Shown here piece by piece: positions 34,848-46,686 of a stretch of 64,000 nucleotides of DNA (within the stretch, counting starts at the first letter, position 1; each line of letters begins with the position of its first letter). A model generated the notes under the pieces. That model was given only the letters and a program-made list of their open reading frames with translations, had not been told where the DNA came from and searched no databases. The DNA is taken from the NCBI RefSeq assembly GCF_004342905.1, contig NZ_SMAN01000001.1, positions 337,437 to 401,436 of the forward strand, given 5' to 3'. Position numbers and translations under genes: made by a program. This stretch comes from Melghiribacillus thermohalophilus (GTDB lineage Bacteria > Bacillota > Bacilli > Bacillales > Alkalibacillaceae).

Positions 34848-36215
34848 TTAAGAAGAGAGCTCTATCTGTTTATCAGCCGGTACGTCATCCATAACCCGCA
34901 CAAACTGCCCTTCGTTATACGGATAGCCTGCTTTGGTAATTTTAACCCGGACGATTTTACCAGCCATGTCTTCATTCGCCGGAAATTTCACTTTCAGATA
35001 ATTGTCGGTATAGCCTACATAAAGGCCGCTGTCCGGCTCCTCTTTATAAGGCTCTTCCGGAATGACTTCCAGCACTTCTCCTTCATACCGGGAGGCATAT
35101 TCTTTTGCCAGCTGATTGGAAAGTTCAATCAGTTTATGGACCCGCTCATTTTTCACTTCATCGTCAATCTGGTCTTTCATCCGGGCAGCTGGAGTTCCGG
35201 TCCGTTTGGAATACGGGAAGACATGAAGTTCAGAAAAGCCGATTTCCTTAATAAAATCAAAGGTTTCCTGAAATTCTTCTTCTGTTTCTCCAGGGAATCC
35301 GACGATGACATCGGATGTAATGGCAAGACCGGGAAGTGCTTCCCGAATTTTTTCAATCCGGTCTTTGTAAAATTCTGTTGTATATTTTCGGCGCATCCGT
35401 TTTAACACCGAATCCGAGCCGGACTGCAGCGGGATGTGCAAATGACGGACGATTTTTTCAGAACGATCCAGGATATCAATCACTTCATCCGTTACCTGAG
35501 AAGCCTCAATGGAAGAAATGCGAATCCGCTTCAAACCTTCCACCTTTTCATCCAGATCCTGCAGGAGCATGGCAAAGTTATAGTCTTTCATATCTTCACC
35601 ATATCCGGCTGTATGAATACCGGTGAGGACAATCTCTTTGTATCCGGCATCCACCAGCTTCTGGGCCTGTTCAATAACAGCTTCTGGATCTCTGGAGCGA
35701 AGGAGCCCCCTTGCCCATGGAATAATGCAGAACGTACAGAAGTTATTGCATCCTTCCTGAATTTTCAAAGACGCACGGGTACGGTCCGTAAATGTCGGAA
35801 CATCCATTTCTTCAAAGACCCGTGTTTTCATAATATTCTTCACACCATTGACGGGCTGACGGGTTTTCTTATGTTCTTCGATATACTCAAGCATCCGTTT
35901 GCGGTCCTGGGTCCCCACTATCACATCTACACCCGGGATTTCCAGAATCTCATCCGGTGAGGTCTGGGCATAACACCCGGTTACACATACGACAGCTTCC
36001 GGATTTTTCCGGACAGCACGGCGAATGACCTGCCGGCTCTTTTTGTCTCCGGTATTGGTTACTGTACAGGTATTGATCACATACACATCGGCATGGTGAT
36101 CAAAATCCACCCGTTCATAGCCATTTTCTTTAAAAAATTGCCAGATAGCCTCTGTTTCATAATGATTGACTTTACAGCCCAGTGTGTGAAAAGCAACCGT
36201 TGTCATGGTTTTCAC
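34848..36215 (-). CDS. mtaB: tRNA t6A37 methylthiotransferase MtaB
   Basis: A 455-residue radical-SAM enzyme adding a methylthio group to t6A37 of tRNAs reading ANN codons. N-terminal UPF0004 domain with three Cys (TLGCKVNHYE, INTCTVTN, VTGCYAQ), radical-SAM triad CNNFCTFCIIPWARG (~157), and a C-terminal TRAM domain (~380-445). It overlaps rsmE by four bases and is the last gene of the extended hrcA operon, as B. subtilis yqeV. Confidence 0.96.
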   Translation of the reverse strand: MKTMTTVAFHTLGCKVNHYETEAIWQFFKENGYERVDFDHHADVYVINTCTVTNTGDKKSRQVIRRAVRKNPEAVVCVTGCYAQTSPDEILEIPGVDVIVGTQDRKRMLEYIEEHKKTRQPVNGVKNIMKTRVFEEMDVPTFTDRTRASLKIQEGCNNFCTFCIIPWARGLLRSRDPEAVIEQAQKLVDAGYKEIVLTGIHTAGYGEDMKDYNFAMLLQDLDEKVEGLKRIRISSIEASQVTDEVIDILDRSEKIVRHLHIPLQSGSDSVLKRMRRKYTTEFYKDRIEKIREALPGLAITSDVIVGFPGETEEEFQETFDFIKEIGFSELHVFPYSKRTGTPAARMKDQIDDEVKNERVHKLIELSNQLAKEYASRYEGEVLEVIPEEPYKEEPDSGLYVGYTDNYLKVKFPANEDMAGKIVRVKITKAGYPYNEGQFVRVMDDVPADKQIELSS

Positions 36216-36970
36216 CTCAATTCTTCAAAATGGTAGGACATAGCTGCCAGAAAATACAGAGGTGCCGTTTCAGTACGCAGGATCCTTGGACCAAAACGGG
36301 CAAATGAAAACCCCTGTTCATCCATGGCACGAAGCTCTCCCTCTGAAAAACCACCCTCAGGACCAACCATCAGAAGCACATGTTCTCCTTCTTGAACGGG
36401 GTCCAATATATTTTTTAGGGGATTGTGATCATCTTTCCCTGTTTCCAGCTCACTGGCTGCGATTTTATGGGCAAAGTCATCGGCCTTATGAAAAACTTGC
36501 TGAAGATCAGGCAGATAATGTACATCCGGTATATACGTCCGATGGGACTGTTCACTGGCTTCCTTTGCAATTCGATTGAGCCTGCTGATTTTTTTGTTCA
36601 TTTTATTCTGATCCCATTTGACGACAGACCGTTCAGACGGGAAAAACATAAAGCAATGGGCTCCAAGTTCCGTACCCTTTTGGACGACAAGATCTAATTT
36701 ATCCCCTTTGGGCAACCCCTGGACAATGGTCACTTTTACGGGGAGTTCTTTTTCTTCATGAATCCATTTTACTATATGACAAAGAACTTGTTTACTGGAG
36801 ATTTCTTCAATTCGGCACAGGGCAGATGATCCAGTCCCGTCACAGCAGATCACTTCATCTCCGGTATTCATTCGCATCACCTTTACGATATGACGGGCAT
36901 CATCTCCTGTTATCATAACCTGTCTGCCATCTTTCATCCAGTTTGAAGCCGGGACAAAATAGCGCTGCAT
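36212..36970 (-). CDS. rsmE: 16S rRNA m3U1498 methyltransferase RsmE
   Basis: A 252-residue SPOUT methyltransferase. N-terminal PUA-like domain (MQRYFVPASNWM, VMRMNTGDEVICCDG), then the knotted domain with PKGDKLDLVVQKGTELGA, LLMVGPEGGFSEGEL and the closing RFGPRILRTETAPLYFLAAMS pattern. The ATG at 36970 has AGCAGGTG before it. It modifies the decoding centre of the 30S subunit. It lies 20 bases downstream of prmA and overlaps mtaB. Confidence 0.95.
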   Translation of the reverse strand: MQRYFVPASNWMKDGRQVMITGDDARHIVKVMRMNTGDEVICCDGTGSSALCRIEEISSKQVLCHIVKWIHEEKELPVKVTIVQGLPKGDKLDLVVQKGTELGAHCFMFFPSERSVVKWDQNKMNKKISRLNRIAKEASEQSHRTYIPDVHYLPDLQQVFHKADDFAHKIAASELETGKDDHNPLKNILDPVQEGEHVLLMVGPEGGFSEGELRAMDEQGFSFARFGPRILRTETAPLYFLAAMSYHFEELR

Positions 36971-36990
36971 AACTTGCACCTGCTTTCTGA

Positions 36991-37944
36991 CTAAGACCTT
37001 GATTCCGCTGGTTTTTTCGCCACAATTGAAATCCAGTCTTCCATCTGATTGGTCTCCAGTATATCAAAACCGGATTGAATCATTTTCTCTTTTACTTCCT
37101 GTTTTTTCCCCTGAATAACTCCTGATGCAATAAAGAAACCACCGGGCTTAAGACACCCAAAAGCTTCATCGGTAAAACGAACGATGATTTCAGCTAAAAT
37201 ATTGGATACGACAACGTCAGCTTCTGTATCCACACCATCGAGAAGGTTGTTCTGCTTTACATGGATTTTGTCTTCAACCTGATTGAGCTTGGCATTGATC
37301 GTAGTGCTTTTTACTGCCACATCAGCAATATCAAAGGCATACACGTTCTCTGCTCCGAGTAAGATCGATGCAACGCTTAGCACCCCCGAGCCAGAACCTA
37401 CATCAATGACTGTATGTCCCTTCTTCACATATTGTTCCAGGGCTTGAAGGCTTAATACCGTCGTTGGATGTGTTCCGGTGCCGAAAGCCATTCCCGGGTC
37501 CAGCTCAATAATAAGTTCATCGCTGTTCACAGGTTCATAGTCTTCCCAGGTAGGGATAATGGTGATTTTTTCAGATATTTTCACGGGTTTATAATATTTT
37601 TTCCAGGCTGTCGCCCAATCCTGTTCATTGACTTCACTCATAGTAATTTTGTTTTTTCCCAGATCTATATCATAGAGCATAAGGTTATTAATCGCCTGCT
37701 TGATTTCTTCAACCGTTTCCCCGAGAAAGCTACTCATTGGAAGATAGGCTTTAATGTAAACCCCTTCTTCGGGATAATCATCGGGGTTCAAGTCGTACAC
37801 TTCTCCATACAATGAATCATGCTGTCTGACAAGATCCTCGGAATCTTCAATGACAACCCCACTGGCGCCGGCTTCATGCAAAATATTTGAGATCGGCTCT
37901 ATGGCCTCATTTGTGGTATGGATACAAATTTCGGTCCACTTCAA
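36991..37944 (-). CDS. prmA: Ribosomal protein L11 methyltransferase PrmA
   Basis: A 317-residue enzyme trimethylating L11. N-terminal substrate domain (KWTEICIHTTNEAIEPISNI), linker, and class I methyltransferase domain: DPGMAFGTGTHPTT, VIDVGSGSGVLSVAS (motif I), VVSNILAEIIVRF. I start at TTG 37944 so that the protein begins MKWTEI, as in B. subtilis; the frame extends to 37953. Nineteen bases separate it from dnaJ. Confidence 0.95.
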   Translation of the reverse strand: MKWTEICIHTTNEAIEPISNILHEAGASGVVIEDSEDLVRQHDSLYGEVYDLNPDDYPEEGVYIKAYLPMSSFLGETVEEIKQAINNLMLYDIDLGKNKITMSEVNEQDWATAWKKYYKPVKISEKITIIPTWEDYEPVNSDELIIELDPGMAFGTGTHPTTVLSLQALEQYVKKGHTVIDVGSGSGVLSVASILLGAENVYAFDIADVAVKSTTINAKLNQVEDKIHVKQNNLLDGVDTEADVVVSNILAEIIVRFTDEAFGCLKPGGFFIASGVIQGKKQEVKEKMIQSGFDILETNQMEDWISIVAKKPAESRS

Positions 37945-37963
37945 GACAATCAACTCACTTTAT

Positions 37964-39103
37964 TTAATTTTTGGCATTCCCCTTAAAGGCACGCTTCATT
38001 TTCTGAAAGAGATTATCCTGCTGCTCCTGAGTTGCATCATTGCCGCTTAATTCATTAAATTCTCTGAGCAATTCTCTCTGGCGTTCGGATAAATTCGTCG
38101 GCGTCACCACCCTGATCCGGACATGTTGATCACCTGTTCCACGGCCATGAACATTCGGAACTCCTTTGCCTCTTAAACGGAAAAAGGTTCCGCTCTGGGT
38201 GCCTGCAGGAATTTTTAACTTCACTTTTCCGTGAACAGTCGGGACCTCGATTTCGTCTCCCAGGGCAGCCTGGGCAAAGGTTAATGGAACATCGCAATAA
38301 ATATCATCGCCATCCCGTTCGAAAAATTCATCGGGTCTTACCCGCACAACCACATACAGGTCTCCTGCTGGGCCACCGTTAACACCCGGTTCCCCCTGGC
38401 CGGATACCCGGATCTGTTGGCCGTCATCAATGCCTGCGGGGATTTTGATATGGATTTTTTTGCGGCTTTTTACCCGTCCACTGCCTCCACATGTCGTACA
38501 TTTATCCTTCACAATCTTGCCGGTTCCATTACAGTAGTGACAGACCCGTTTGTTAACGATACGGCCAAAGGGTGTTGATTGTTCCATATTTAATTGCCCG
38601 GTTCCATTACAGTGGGAGCAGGTTTCCGGACGGGTTCCAGGTTTCGCTCCTGTTCCGTGACAGGTACTGCAGGTCTCCTCTTTCGGGATCTGTATATCCG
38701 TTTCCTTTCCGAATACGGCTTCTTCAAAATCAATTTCCATGGAGTATTTTAGATCCGCGCCCTGTCTAGGAGCATTTGGATCCCGACGTCCCCCGCCGCC
38801 AAAAAACATATCGAATATATCACCAAATCCACCAAAGTCATCCGCGCTGAAGCCTCCACCGCCCTGGAATCCAGCTCCGCCATTCATCCCGGCATGACCA
38901 AACTGATCATACTGGGCCCGCTTCTGTTCATTGCTGAGCACTTCATACGCTTCTTTTACTTCTTTAAACTTTTCGGCTGCATCCGGTTCCTTGCTGACAT
39001 CCGGATGGTATTTTCGGGCAAGTTTTCGATATGCTTTTTTGATCTCTTCTTTTGTGGCATCCTTTGATACGCCTAGCACTTCATAATAATCCCGTTTACT
39101 CAC
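37964..39103 (-). CDS. dnaJ: Chaperone protein DnaJ
   Basis: A 379-residue co-chaperone stimulating DnaK ATPase. J domain ~1-70 with HPD in KYHPDVSKE; Gly/Phe-rich region (~75-110); four CxxCxGxG zinc repeats ([32 protein letters not shown], ~147-205); two beta-barrel substrate domains. The GTG at 39103 is the start. It has its own candidate promoter at 39142-39171 and is separated from dnaK by a terminator. Confidence 0.97.
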   Translation of the reverse strand: MSKRDYYEVLGVSKDATKEEIKKAYRKLARKYHPDVSKEPDAAEKFKEVKEAYEVLSNEQKRAQYDQFGHAGMNGGAGFQGGGGFSADDFGGFGDIFDMFFGGGGRRDPNAPRQGADLKYSMEIDFEEAVFGKETDIQIPKEETCSTCHGTGAKPGTRPETCSHCNGTGQLNMEQSTPFGRIVNKRVCHYCNGTGKIVKDKCTTCGGSGRVKSRKKIHIKIPAGIDDGQQIRVSGQGEPGVNGGPAGDLYVVVRVRPDEFFERDGDDIYCDVPLTFAQAALGDEIEVPTVHGKVKLKIPAGTQSGTFFRLRGKGVPNVHGRGTGDQHVRIRVVTPTNLSERQRELLREFNELSGNDATQEQQDNLFQKMKRAFKGNAKN

Positions 39104-39141
39104 TACCCCATCACGCTCCCGATACTTCTTGCATGAAATTT

Positions 39142-39171
39142 ATCATAACATTCTTGAATAAAACTGTGCAA
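39142..39171 (-). promoter_or_regulatory. Candidate sigma-A promoter of dnaJ
   Basis: TTGCAC (39171-39166), 18-base spacer, TATGAT (39147-39142) on the minus strand. No CIRCE is visible near it. Confidence 0.55.
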
Positions 39172-39238
39172 CGGATAACCGCAGCCATTCCAGCCCGCCA
39201 TTCTTTTAGGGACAGAGGTGCAGTTATCCTATACGGTA

Positions 39239-39277
39239 AAAAAGTCAAAGCCAAGAAATTCCTGACTTTGACTTTTT
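39239..39277 (-). terminator. Terminator between dnaK and dnaJ
   Basis: A 12-bp stem (AAAAAGTCAAAG / CTTTGACTTTTT) lies 20 bases after the dnaK stop, with A and T runs in the arms. It would reduce read-through from the CIRCE promoter to dnaJ. Confidence 0.75.
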
Positions 39278-39296
39278 GCTTTCAATTTACGCCCTA

Positions 39297-41150
<1,854 letters not shown>

Positions 41151-41171
41151 TTACATGTTTTTATGTAAGCC

Positions 41172-41804
41172 TTATTGATTCACCTTGACCATTGCTGGTC
41201 GTATGATGCGATCTTTAAGCTTATATCCCTTTTGCAATTCTTCTACGACTTCATTGGACTCCTTTTCATCATCCTGTACCTGCATCACAGCCTGATGCAG
41301 ATGGGGGTCAAACTGCTCACCAACCGTTTGTATTTCTTCCAGCCCCTGTTTTGTCAGAGCATCTTTGAACTGTCTGTGAACCATTTTAATCCCATCTACA
41401 AAGCTTTTTGCCTGATCATCATTCACTTCCACTTGAAGCGCTCGTTCAAAATTATCTAATACAGGCAAAAGCTCGGTGATTAAATCCTGTGCTTTATATT
41501 TCAAATCATTTTCACGCTCTTTTTTTGTCCGGCGGCGGTAGTTTTCATAATCCGCCTGCAGTCTTAACAATCGCTCATACAGCTCTTCCTTTTCTTGTTT
41601 CACCTGATCCAGCTCATCTTTAAGCTGCTTCATCTCCTCAGGCAATTGCTCTTCTGCTTGTTCGTGACCATCGGTGTCTTGATTCTGTGTTTTTTGTTCT
41701 TCCATAGTCTTCTGATCATTCATCTCATTCTCTGTTGTTTGTTCTTCTGCTTTTTTCTCTTTTGTATCAACTCGTTCTTCGTTCTCCTGCTGTTTTTTTT
41801 CCAC
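41172..41804 (-). CDS. grpE: Nucleotide exchange factor GrpE
   Basis: A 210-residue DnaK nucleotide exchange factor. Very acidic, Gln/Glu-rich N-terminus (~1-60), long coiled coil ([21 protein letters not shown]), then [13 protein letters not shown] and the beta domain ending [20 protein letters not shown] and [11 protein letters not shown] start at GTG 41804, eight bases after GGAGG; the frame to 41912 includes hydrophobic codons without family match. It is 40 bases upstream of dnaK. Confidence 0.95.
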   Translation of the reverse strand: MEKKQQENEERVDTKEKKAEEQTTENEMNDQKTMEEQKTQNQDTDGHEQAEEQLPEEMKQLKDELDQVKQEKEELYERLLRLQADYENYRRRTKKERENDLKYKAQDLITELLPVLDNFERALQVEVNDDQAKSFVDGIKMVHRQFKDALTKQGLEEIQTVGEQFDPHLHQAVMQVQDDEKESNEVVEELQKGYKLKDRIIRPAMVKVNQ

Positions 41805-41900
41805 TTCTGTCACCTCCTCAAAATGACACGTGCGAATACACACCGTTAATGAATATAACATGAAATAATGGAAAACAAAACTAAAAAAACAAAAAAGAAG

Positions 41901-41923
41901 GGATGGGGGCAAAACACCCCATC
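41901..41923 (-). terminator. Hairpin between hrcA and grpE
   Basis: GATGGGG / CCCCATC stem with an eight-base loop, then CCTTCTTTTTTG on the minus strand. Located nine bases after hrcA. In B. subtilis this junction is an RNA-processing site; here it could attenuate or protect the grpE-dnaK message. Confidence 0.6.
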
Positions 41924-41931
41924 TAGTTCAG

Positions 41932-42975
41932 CTATTTCCGGTATTCATCGATTTCATACCAGGTTCGGAAGGTTTTATTCATGTGTCCGGAAAGCACATT
42001 TAAAAGGGATATGACTTTGGAATACTCCATTCTTGTGGGCCCCAGCAGAGCGATGGTGCCCATCTGCTCATTCCCGACCGAATAGGTTGCTGTGATCAGA
42101 CTGCAGTCACGCATTGCTTCCAGTTCGTTTTCCCTTCCAATGGAAACTTGAATTCCATCAGCATTTTTTCTGAGAATCGGTGCAATCTGGTGTTCCTGTT
42201 CTATCACAGATAACAAAGACCGAATTTTATCAATGTCTTTAAATTCAGGCTGGGACATTATATTGGTTTTCCCGCTCACATACAGCTGGGCATGCTGGTC
42301 ATCCAAAAGTGCAGCCTTGATATATTCGTAAGCATTTTTGTAATTTCTCGTATGTTTTTTGAGTAAATCAAGGACTTCGGTCTGCATTTTTTCGTTTAAT
42401 TCTAAAAGAGATACACCATGTAATCGTTCATTCAAAAGGTTTACGGTTGTTTCCAAATCCGCAGGGTCAATGTCTACCGGAATGGAAAACGACCGATGCT
42501 GGACATGACCTGTGTTGGTTACGAGAATAGCAACTGCGGAATGGGAACTCAGTGGTATGATCTGCAATTGCTTCAACCTTGTTTCATATACTTCAGGTCC
42601 TAATATGATCGATGTGTAGTTCGTTAATTCAGAAAGAACTTCTGCTGATTTCTGTACAACCTTTTCGTATTCCATCAGATGATCATTAAATGTATCTTGA
42701 ATGGTTTCCAGGTCACGGTCAGACAAACGGAACGGGGCCATCAAATGATCCACGTAAAAACGATAACCTTTTTCTGACGGTATCCGTCCAGAAGATGAAT
42801 GGGTCTTTTGTAAAAATCCCATTTCTTCAAGATCGGCCATTTCATTGCGAATCGTTGCAGAACTATATGTGACCTCATCCTTTTTGGATATGGCCCTTGA
42901 ACCCACCGGCTGGGCTGATTGGATAAAATCATCAATGATAACCTGCAAGATGAGTAGCTGGCGCTCTGTAAGCAT
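41932..42975 (-). CDS. hrcA: Heat-inducible transcription repressor HrcA
   Basis: A 347-residue repressor of class I heat-shock genes. N-terminal winged helix (LTERQLLILQVIIDDFI, VGSRAISKKDEVTYSSATIRNEMADLEEMGFL), GAF-like core and dimerisation domain (YFSVGRENELEAM-type region ~270-330). It binds CIRCE and needs GroEL for folding. ATG at 42975 has GGGGTG upstream, with CIRCE only 15 bases farther. Confidence 0.97.
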   Translation of the reverse strand: MLTERQLLILQVIIDDFIQSAQPVGSRAISKKDEVTYSSATIRNEMADLEEMGFLQKTHSSSGRIPSEKGYRFYVDHLMAPFRLSDRDLETIQDTFNDHLMEYEKVVQKSAEVLSELTNYTSIILGPEVYETRLKQLQIIPLSSHSAVAILVTNTGHVQHRSFSIPVDIDPADLETTVNLLNERLHGVSLLELNEKMQTEVLDLLKKHTRNYKNAYEYIKAALLDDQHAQLYVSGKTNIMSQPEFKDIDKIRSLLSVIEQEHQIAPILRKNADGIQVSIGRENELEAMRDCSLITATYSVGNEQMGTIALLGPTRMEYSKVISLLNVLSGHMNKTFRTWYEIDEYRK

Positions 42976-42990
42976 GTTTGATCACCCCTG

Positions 42991-43017
42991 TTAGCACTCA
43001 TGTATAACGAGTGCTAA
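42991..43017. promoter_or_regulatory. CIRCE element (HrcA operator)
   Basis: TTAGCACTC, nine bases, GAGTGCTAA: a perfect 9-9-9 CIRCE between the promoter and the hrcA start. Confidence 0.98.
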
Positions 43018-43027
43018 ATCTACTAAT

Positions 43028-43056
43028 AAATTATCAAATGGCCCCGTAATTGTCAA
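43028..43056 (-). promoter_or_regulatory. Sigma-A promoter of the hrcA operon
   Basis: Consensus TTGACA (43056-43051), 17-base spacer, TAATTT (43033-43028) on the minus strand, ending 10 bases before CIRCE, so HrcA would block initiation. Confidence 0.85.
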
Positions 43057-43065
43057 TGGATCGGT

Positions 43066-44217
43066 TTATTCGCCGAATGGATCCCCATCAAGCAAAAAAG
43101 CTTGAAATACGTCATTTCCAAACAGCATCCCCCGGGTTGTCAGCCGGATGACATCGCCATCATCCATTAACCAGTTTTTTTCTTTCAGGTCATTCAGCCT
43201 TTCTCCATAGAGTTCATCTATAGTTTGATGATATTGTTTAAAAAATTTCTTTCTGGACACACCTTCTGTCTTTCTTAACCCCAAAAACATTTCTTCTTCG
43301 ATCCGTTCTTTCAGCGTGATTTTTTCTTCATGTAAGACTGGTTTTCTTCCTGTTTCTATCGATTTTATATAATGATTGACCGGGCGAATATTCACGACTC
43401 TCCTTCCTGGAAAATAGCTATGTGCGCCTGCACCAAAGCCATAATAATAATCATTGTTCCAGTACGTTAAGTTATGCCTGCTTTCAAATCCTGGCCTGGC
43501 AAAATTGCTGATTTCATACTGGAGGATTCCATGTCTGTTCATCTCTTCAATGAGGTGCAAATACATATTTGCCTCTATACCCTCATCTGGTTTGGTTAAT
43601 TTTCCCTGGCGATATCGAATGTAAAACACAGTCTGTGGTTCGATTTGCAGAGAATAGGACGAATAATGGGGAAGACCGAATGAGATCGCTTCTTTTAAGG
43701 TTTCTTTAAAAAGAGAAAATGTCTGGCCTGGCAGTGCATAAATAAAGTCCATGCTCAAATTCTCCATCCCGTTCTGGTGAAGCAGGTCAACTGTTTCATA
43801 GACATCTTTCACCTGATGGCTGCGGTTCAATGCTTTTAAAAATTGATCATCGAGTACCTGCACCCCCAGGGAAATACGGTTAACACCATACAGTCGCAGC
43901 ATGTTCATTTTTTCCTTCGAAAAATCGCCCGGGTTAGCTTCGATGGTAAACTCAACATCGTCCCTGATGTCAAAATGCCGGGCCACAGCCTTCAGCATAG
44001 CTTCAAATTGTCTGTCAGAAAGGCTGGTAGGCGTTCCTCCGCCAATATAGATCGTACGGACTTTTTTTCTACTGTCTACATACATGGAAATTTCCTTTTC
44101 GAGAGCTTCGATATAGGAGTCTGCAAGGGATTCCTGATAATAAATTTTTGTAAAGTCACAATAATGACAGATCTCATGGCAAAAAGGAATGTGAAGATAT
44201 ACCGATTTCAATAGCAT
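43066..44217 (-). CDS. hemW: Radical SAM haem chaperone HemW
   Basis: About 383 residues. A radical-SAM protein of the HemN family that transfers haem to respiratory enzymes rather than making it. CxxxCxxC is seen in HIPFCHEICHYCDF (residues ~13-20); IYIGGGTPTSL, IEANPGDF and RISLGVQVLDD follow, with the HemN_C domain at the end (LRKTEGVSRKKFFKQY). The start may be ATG 44217 or the TTG at 44211, which has better ribosome-site spacing. It lies between lepA and hrcA, as in B. subtilis. Confidence 0.94.
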   Translation of the reverse strand: MLLKSVYLHIPFCHEICHYCDFTKIYYQESLADSYIEALEKEISMYVDSRKKVRTIYIGGGTPTSLSDRQFEAMLKAVARHFDIRDDVEFTIEANPGDFSKEKMNMLRLYGVNRISLGVQVLDDQFLKALNRSHQVKDVYETVDLLHQNGMENLSMDFIYALPGQTFSLFKETLKEAISFGLPHYSSYSLQIEPQTVFYIRYRQGKLTKPDEGIEANMYLHLIEEMNRHGILQYEISNFARPGFESRHNLTYWNNDYYYGFGAGAHSYFPGRRVVNIRPVNHYIKSIETGRKPVLHEEKITLKERIEEEMFLGLRKTEGVSRKKFFKQYHQTIDELYGERLNDLKEKNWLMDDGDVIRLTTRGMLFGNDVFQAFLLDGDPFGE

Positions 44218-44237
44218 CACTCGCTTTCAAAACAGGG

Positions 44238-44268
44238 AAAACCGCAAGATCCAGCATCCTGCGGTTTT
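44238..44268 (-). terminator. Terminator of lepA
   Basis: AAAACCGCA / TGCGGTTTT stem with a T-run, 60 bases after lepA and just before hemW. Confidence 0.75.
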
Positions 44269-44328
44269 TCGATTTGCGGTTATGGTCAATGTTCAACTTA
44301 TAATGATCCGTTACATGTTGCTGTTCGT

Positions 44329-46146
44329 TTATTTGTTTTGATCATCCATTTGCAGAACCGCCATAAAAGCTTCCTGCGGTACTTCTACTTTTCCAACCAT
44401 TTTCATCCGTTTTTTTCCCTCTTTTTGCTTCTCGAGAAGTTTACGTTTTCGGGAAACGTCTCCTCCGTAACATTTGGCCAGCACGTTTTTGCGCATCGCC
44501 TTGATGGTAGAACGGGCAACGATTTTTTGACCGATTGCCGCCTGTACTGGAACTTCAAACTGCTGACGAGGAATCAGATCCTTTAGTTTTTCCACGATTT
44601 GTCTGCCCCGTTCATATGCAAAGTCTTTATGAACAATAAAAGAAAGGGCATCAATTTTTTCTCCGTTTAATAAAATGTCCATTTTTACGAGTCTGGAGGG
44701 CTGGTAGCCAACCAATTCATAGTCAAAGGACGCATAACCTTTTGTGGATGATTTCAGCTGGTCAAAGAAATCATAGACGATTTCGGCAAGGGGAATGTTA
44801 TAGATAATGTTTACCCGATTTTCATCCAGATATTCCATCTCCACATATTGTCCTCGTTTTTTCTGGCATATTTCCATAACGGCTCCAACAAAATCATTGG
44901 GTACCATCACGGTAGCTCTGACAAAGGGTTCCTGAATCTCGGCAATTTTCTGAGGTTCAGGCATAAGAGATGGGTTTTCCACCTGAATTTCACTGCCATC
45001 ATTCATATGAACGTTATAGATTACGCTCGGAGCTGTCGTAATTAAGTCAATTTTAAATTCCCGTTCAATCCGTTCCTGCACGATTTCCATATGAAGCAGC
45101 CCCAAAAATCCGCAACGGAATCCGAATCCAAGTGCCTGAGATGTTTCAGCTTCATATTGGAGGGCGGAATCATTTAATTCCAGGCGCTCAAGTGCTTCGC
45201 GCAAATCGTTATATTTGCTGGAATCAACCGGATATAATCCGCAGTAAACCATAGGATTCAAACGGCGATATCCAGGCAGGGGTTCATCGGCAGGATGGTC
45301 AGCCAGTGTGATGGTATCCCCTACTCTCGTATCCCCGACATTTTTAATGGATGCCGTCAAATACCCTACATCTCCGACGGATAACGAATCCAACGGTACA
45401 GGTTTCGGGTTAAATACACCTACTTCATTGACTTCAAATTCCTTCCCGGTGGCCATCATTTTAATACGGTCTCCGACTTTCACTGTGCCTTCTTTCACAC
45501 GGATATAGGTGACCACTCCTCTGTAAGGGTCGTATAATGAATCAAAAATAAGCGCTTTTAAGGGGGCCTCAGGATCCCCATCCGGAGCAGGAATCCGTTC
45601 CACGACCCGTTCGAGAATGTCATCAATACCAATTCCGTCTTTAGCAGAAGCAAGAATCGCTTCTTCTCCCTCGATTCCGATCACATCTTCAATCTCTTTC
45701 TTAACCCGTTCCGGATCTGCACTTGGAAGGTCAATTTTGTTGATTACCGGGATAATTTCAAGGTCATTGTCAAGAGCGAGATAGACATTGGCCAGTGTCT
45801 GGGCTTCAATGCCCTGAGCTGCATCCACCACAAGAATGGCTCCCTCGCAGGCTGCGAGGCTACGGGAAACTTCATAAGTAAAATCCACGTGTCCCGGCGT
45901 GTCAATTAAATGAAAAATATAATCTTCTCCATTTTTGGCGGTATATTTTAACTGTACTGCATTCAATTTAATCGTTATGCCCCGCTCCCGTTCAAGGTCC
46001 ATCGCATCAAGAAACTGTTCTTTCATTTCCCGCTGGGAAAGTGCTTTTGTTTTCTCGAGGATCCGGTCAGCAAGGGTTGATTTTCCATGATCGATATGGG
46101 CGATAATGGAGAAATTGCGAATGTTTTTTTGCTTTCGTTCAGACAA
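44329..46146 (-). CDS. lepA: Elongation factor 4 (LepA)
   Basis: A 605-residue ribosomal GTPase that helps initiation and 30S biogenesis under stress. G1 [15 protein letters not shown]2 RERGITIK, G3 DTPGHVDF, G4 [10 protein letters not shown]; then domain II and the LepA-specific C-terminal domain ([40 protein letters not shown] region). I prefer TTG 46146, eight bases after GGAG; ATG 46152 sits too close to it. Confidence 0.97.
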   Translation of the reverse strand: MSERKQKNIRNFSIIAHIDHGKSTLADRILEKTKALSQREMKEQFLDAMDLERERGITIKLNAVQLKYTAKNGEDYIFHLIDTPGHVDFTYEVSRSLAACEGAILVVDAAQGIEAQTLANVYLALDNDLEIIPVINKIDLPSADPERVKKEIEDVIGIEGEEAILASAKDGIGIDDILERVVERIPAPDGDPEAPLKALIFDSLYDPYRGVVTYIRVKEGTVKVGDRIKMMATGKEFEVNEVGVFNPKPVPLDSLSVGDVGYLTASIKNVGDTRVGDTITLADHPADEPLPGYRRLNPMVYCGLYPVDSSKYNDLREALERLELNDSALQYEAETSQALGFGFRCGFLGLLHMEIVQERIEREFKIDLITTAPSVIYNVHMNDGSEIQVENPSLMPEPQKIAEIQEPFVRATVMVPNDFVGAVMEICQKKRGQYVEMEYLDENRVNIIYNIPLAEIVYDFFDQLKSSTKGYASFDYELVGYQPSRLVKMDILLNGEKIDALSFIVHKDFAYERGRQIVEKLKDLIPRQQFEVPVQAAIGQKIVARSTIKAMRKNVLAKCYGGDVSRKRKLLEKQKEGKKRMKMVGKVEVPQEAFMAVLQMDDQNK

Positions 46147-46155
46147 GTTCATCAC

Positions 46156-46599
46156 TCCTACTATAATCGCCAGCGATAACTAGCTTTGATTATATCAGCA
46201 GGAAAATCATTATTCAATCTTATTTATCAAAAAGGCGACTGGTCCGTTTGCTCAAGACAAAAGCACATGTAAAAGAAATCCTGTCCCCGGCCCAAAATCG
46301 ATCAGGTGTCGGCAGACTAGTCATAGGCTGACTGTGTTTCCCCGGTACGTTCCTCTGTCTGTTGGGACGCCCCACGATGTTTGACACGTAAAGAAACTGG
46401 AACATGAAAAATGAACGGTGAAACGACAAACGTGTTGGCAAAAAATATGACTTCGTCTGCGTATGAGCGCGATGAAATGCAGCGGAACTTGTCCCGGGAA
46501 ATGGGAGTGTGAAGTAAAAAACGCGCAGACTTCCGGAGGAATTTAGAAGAGACTGCCTGAGAAACAAAAGGTTGATGCTGCTCAAGGGGCTGATCGAAT
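46156..46599. other. Intergenic region with no recognised gene
   Basis: About 440 bases between lepA and the spoIIP-yqxA terminator. Overlapping open frames occur on both strands, but none has a ribosome site, family motif or coding look. On the plus strand a 33-codon frame (46411-46512) contains hydrophilic protein-like sequence (SSAYERDEMQRNLSREMG) preceded in frame, past one stop, by more open sequence, so a decayed gene is possible. Confidence 0.4.
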
Positions 46600-46603
46600 A
46601 AAA

Positions 46604-46652
46604 AATATCCGAACTCATTCATGTGACTCATGAATATCGTTCGGATATTTCT
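46604..46652 (-). terminator. Terminator of the gpr/spoIIP/yqxA transcript
   Basis: AAATATCCGAA with TTCGGATATTT, plus the inner TTCATG / CATGAA match, 35 bases after the yqxA stop. Confidence 0.85.
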
Positions 46653-46686
46653 TTGTCGTTTGCATACTTGTCACAACTTTACTGGT

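Noticed and set aside
43018-43065. A second CIRCE or other heat-shock operator near hrcA
   Set aside because: Only one perfect CIRCE was found; the remaining sequence is the sigma-A promoter.
46220-46631. Two overlapping minus-strand frames (132 and 104 codons) between lepA and yqxA
   Set aside because: They overlap each other and the terminator, have no ribosome site, and look like translated non-coding DNA.
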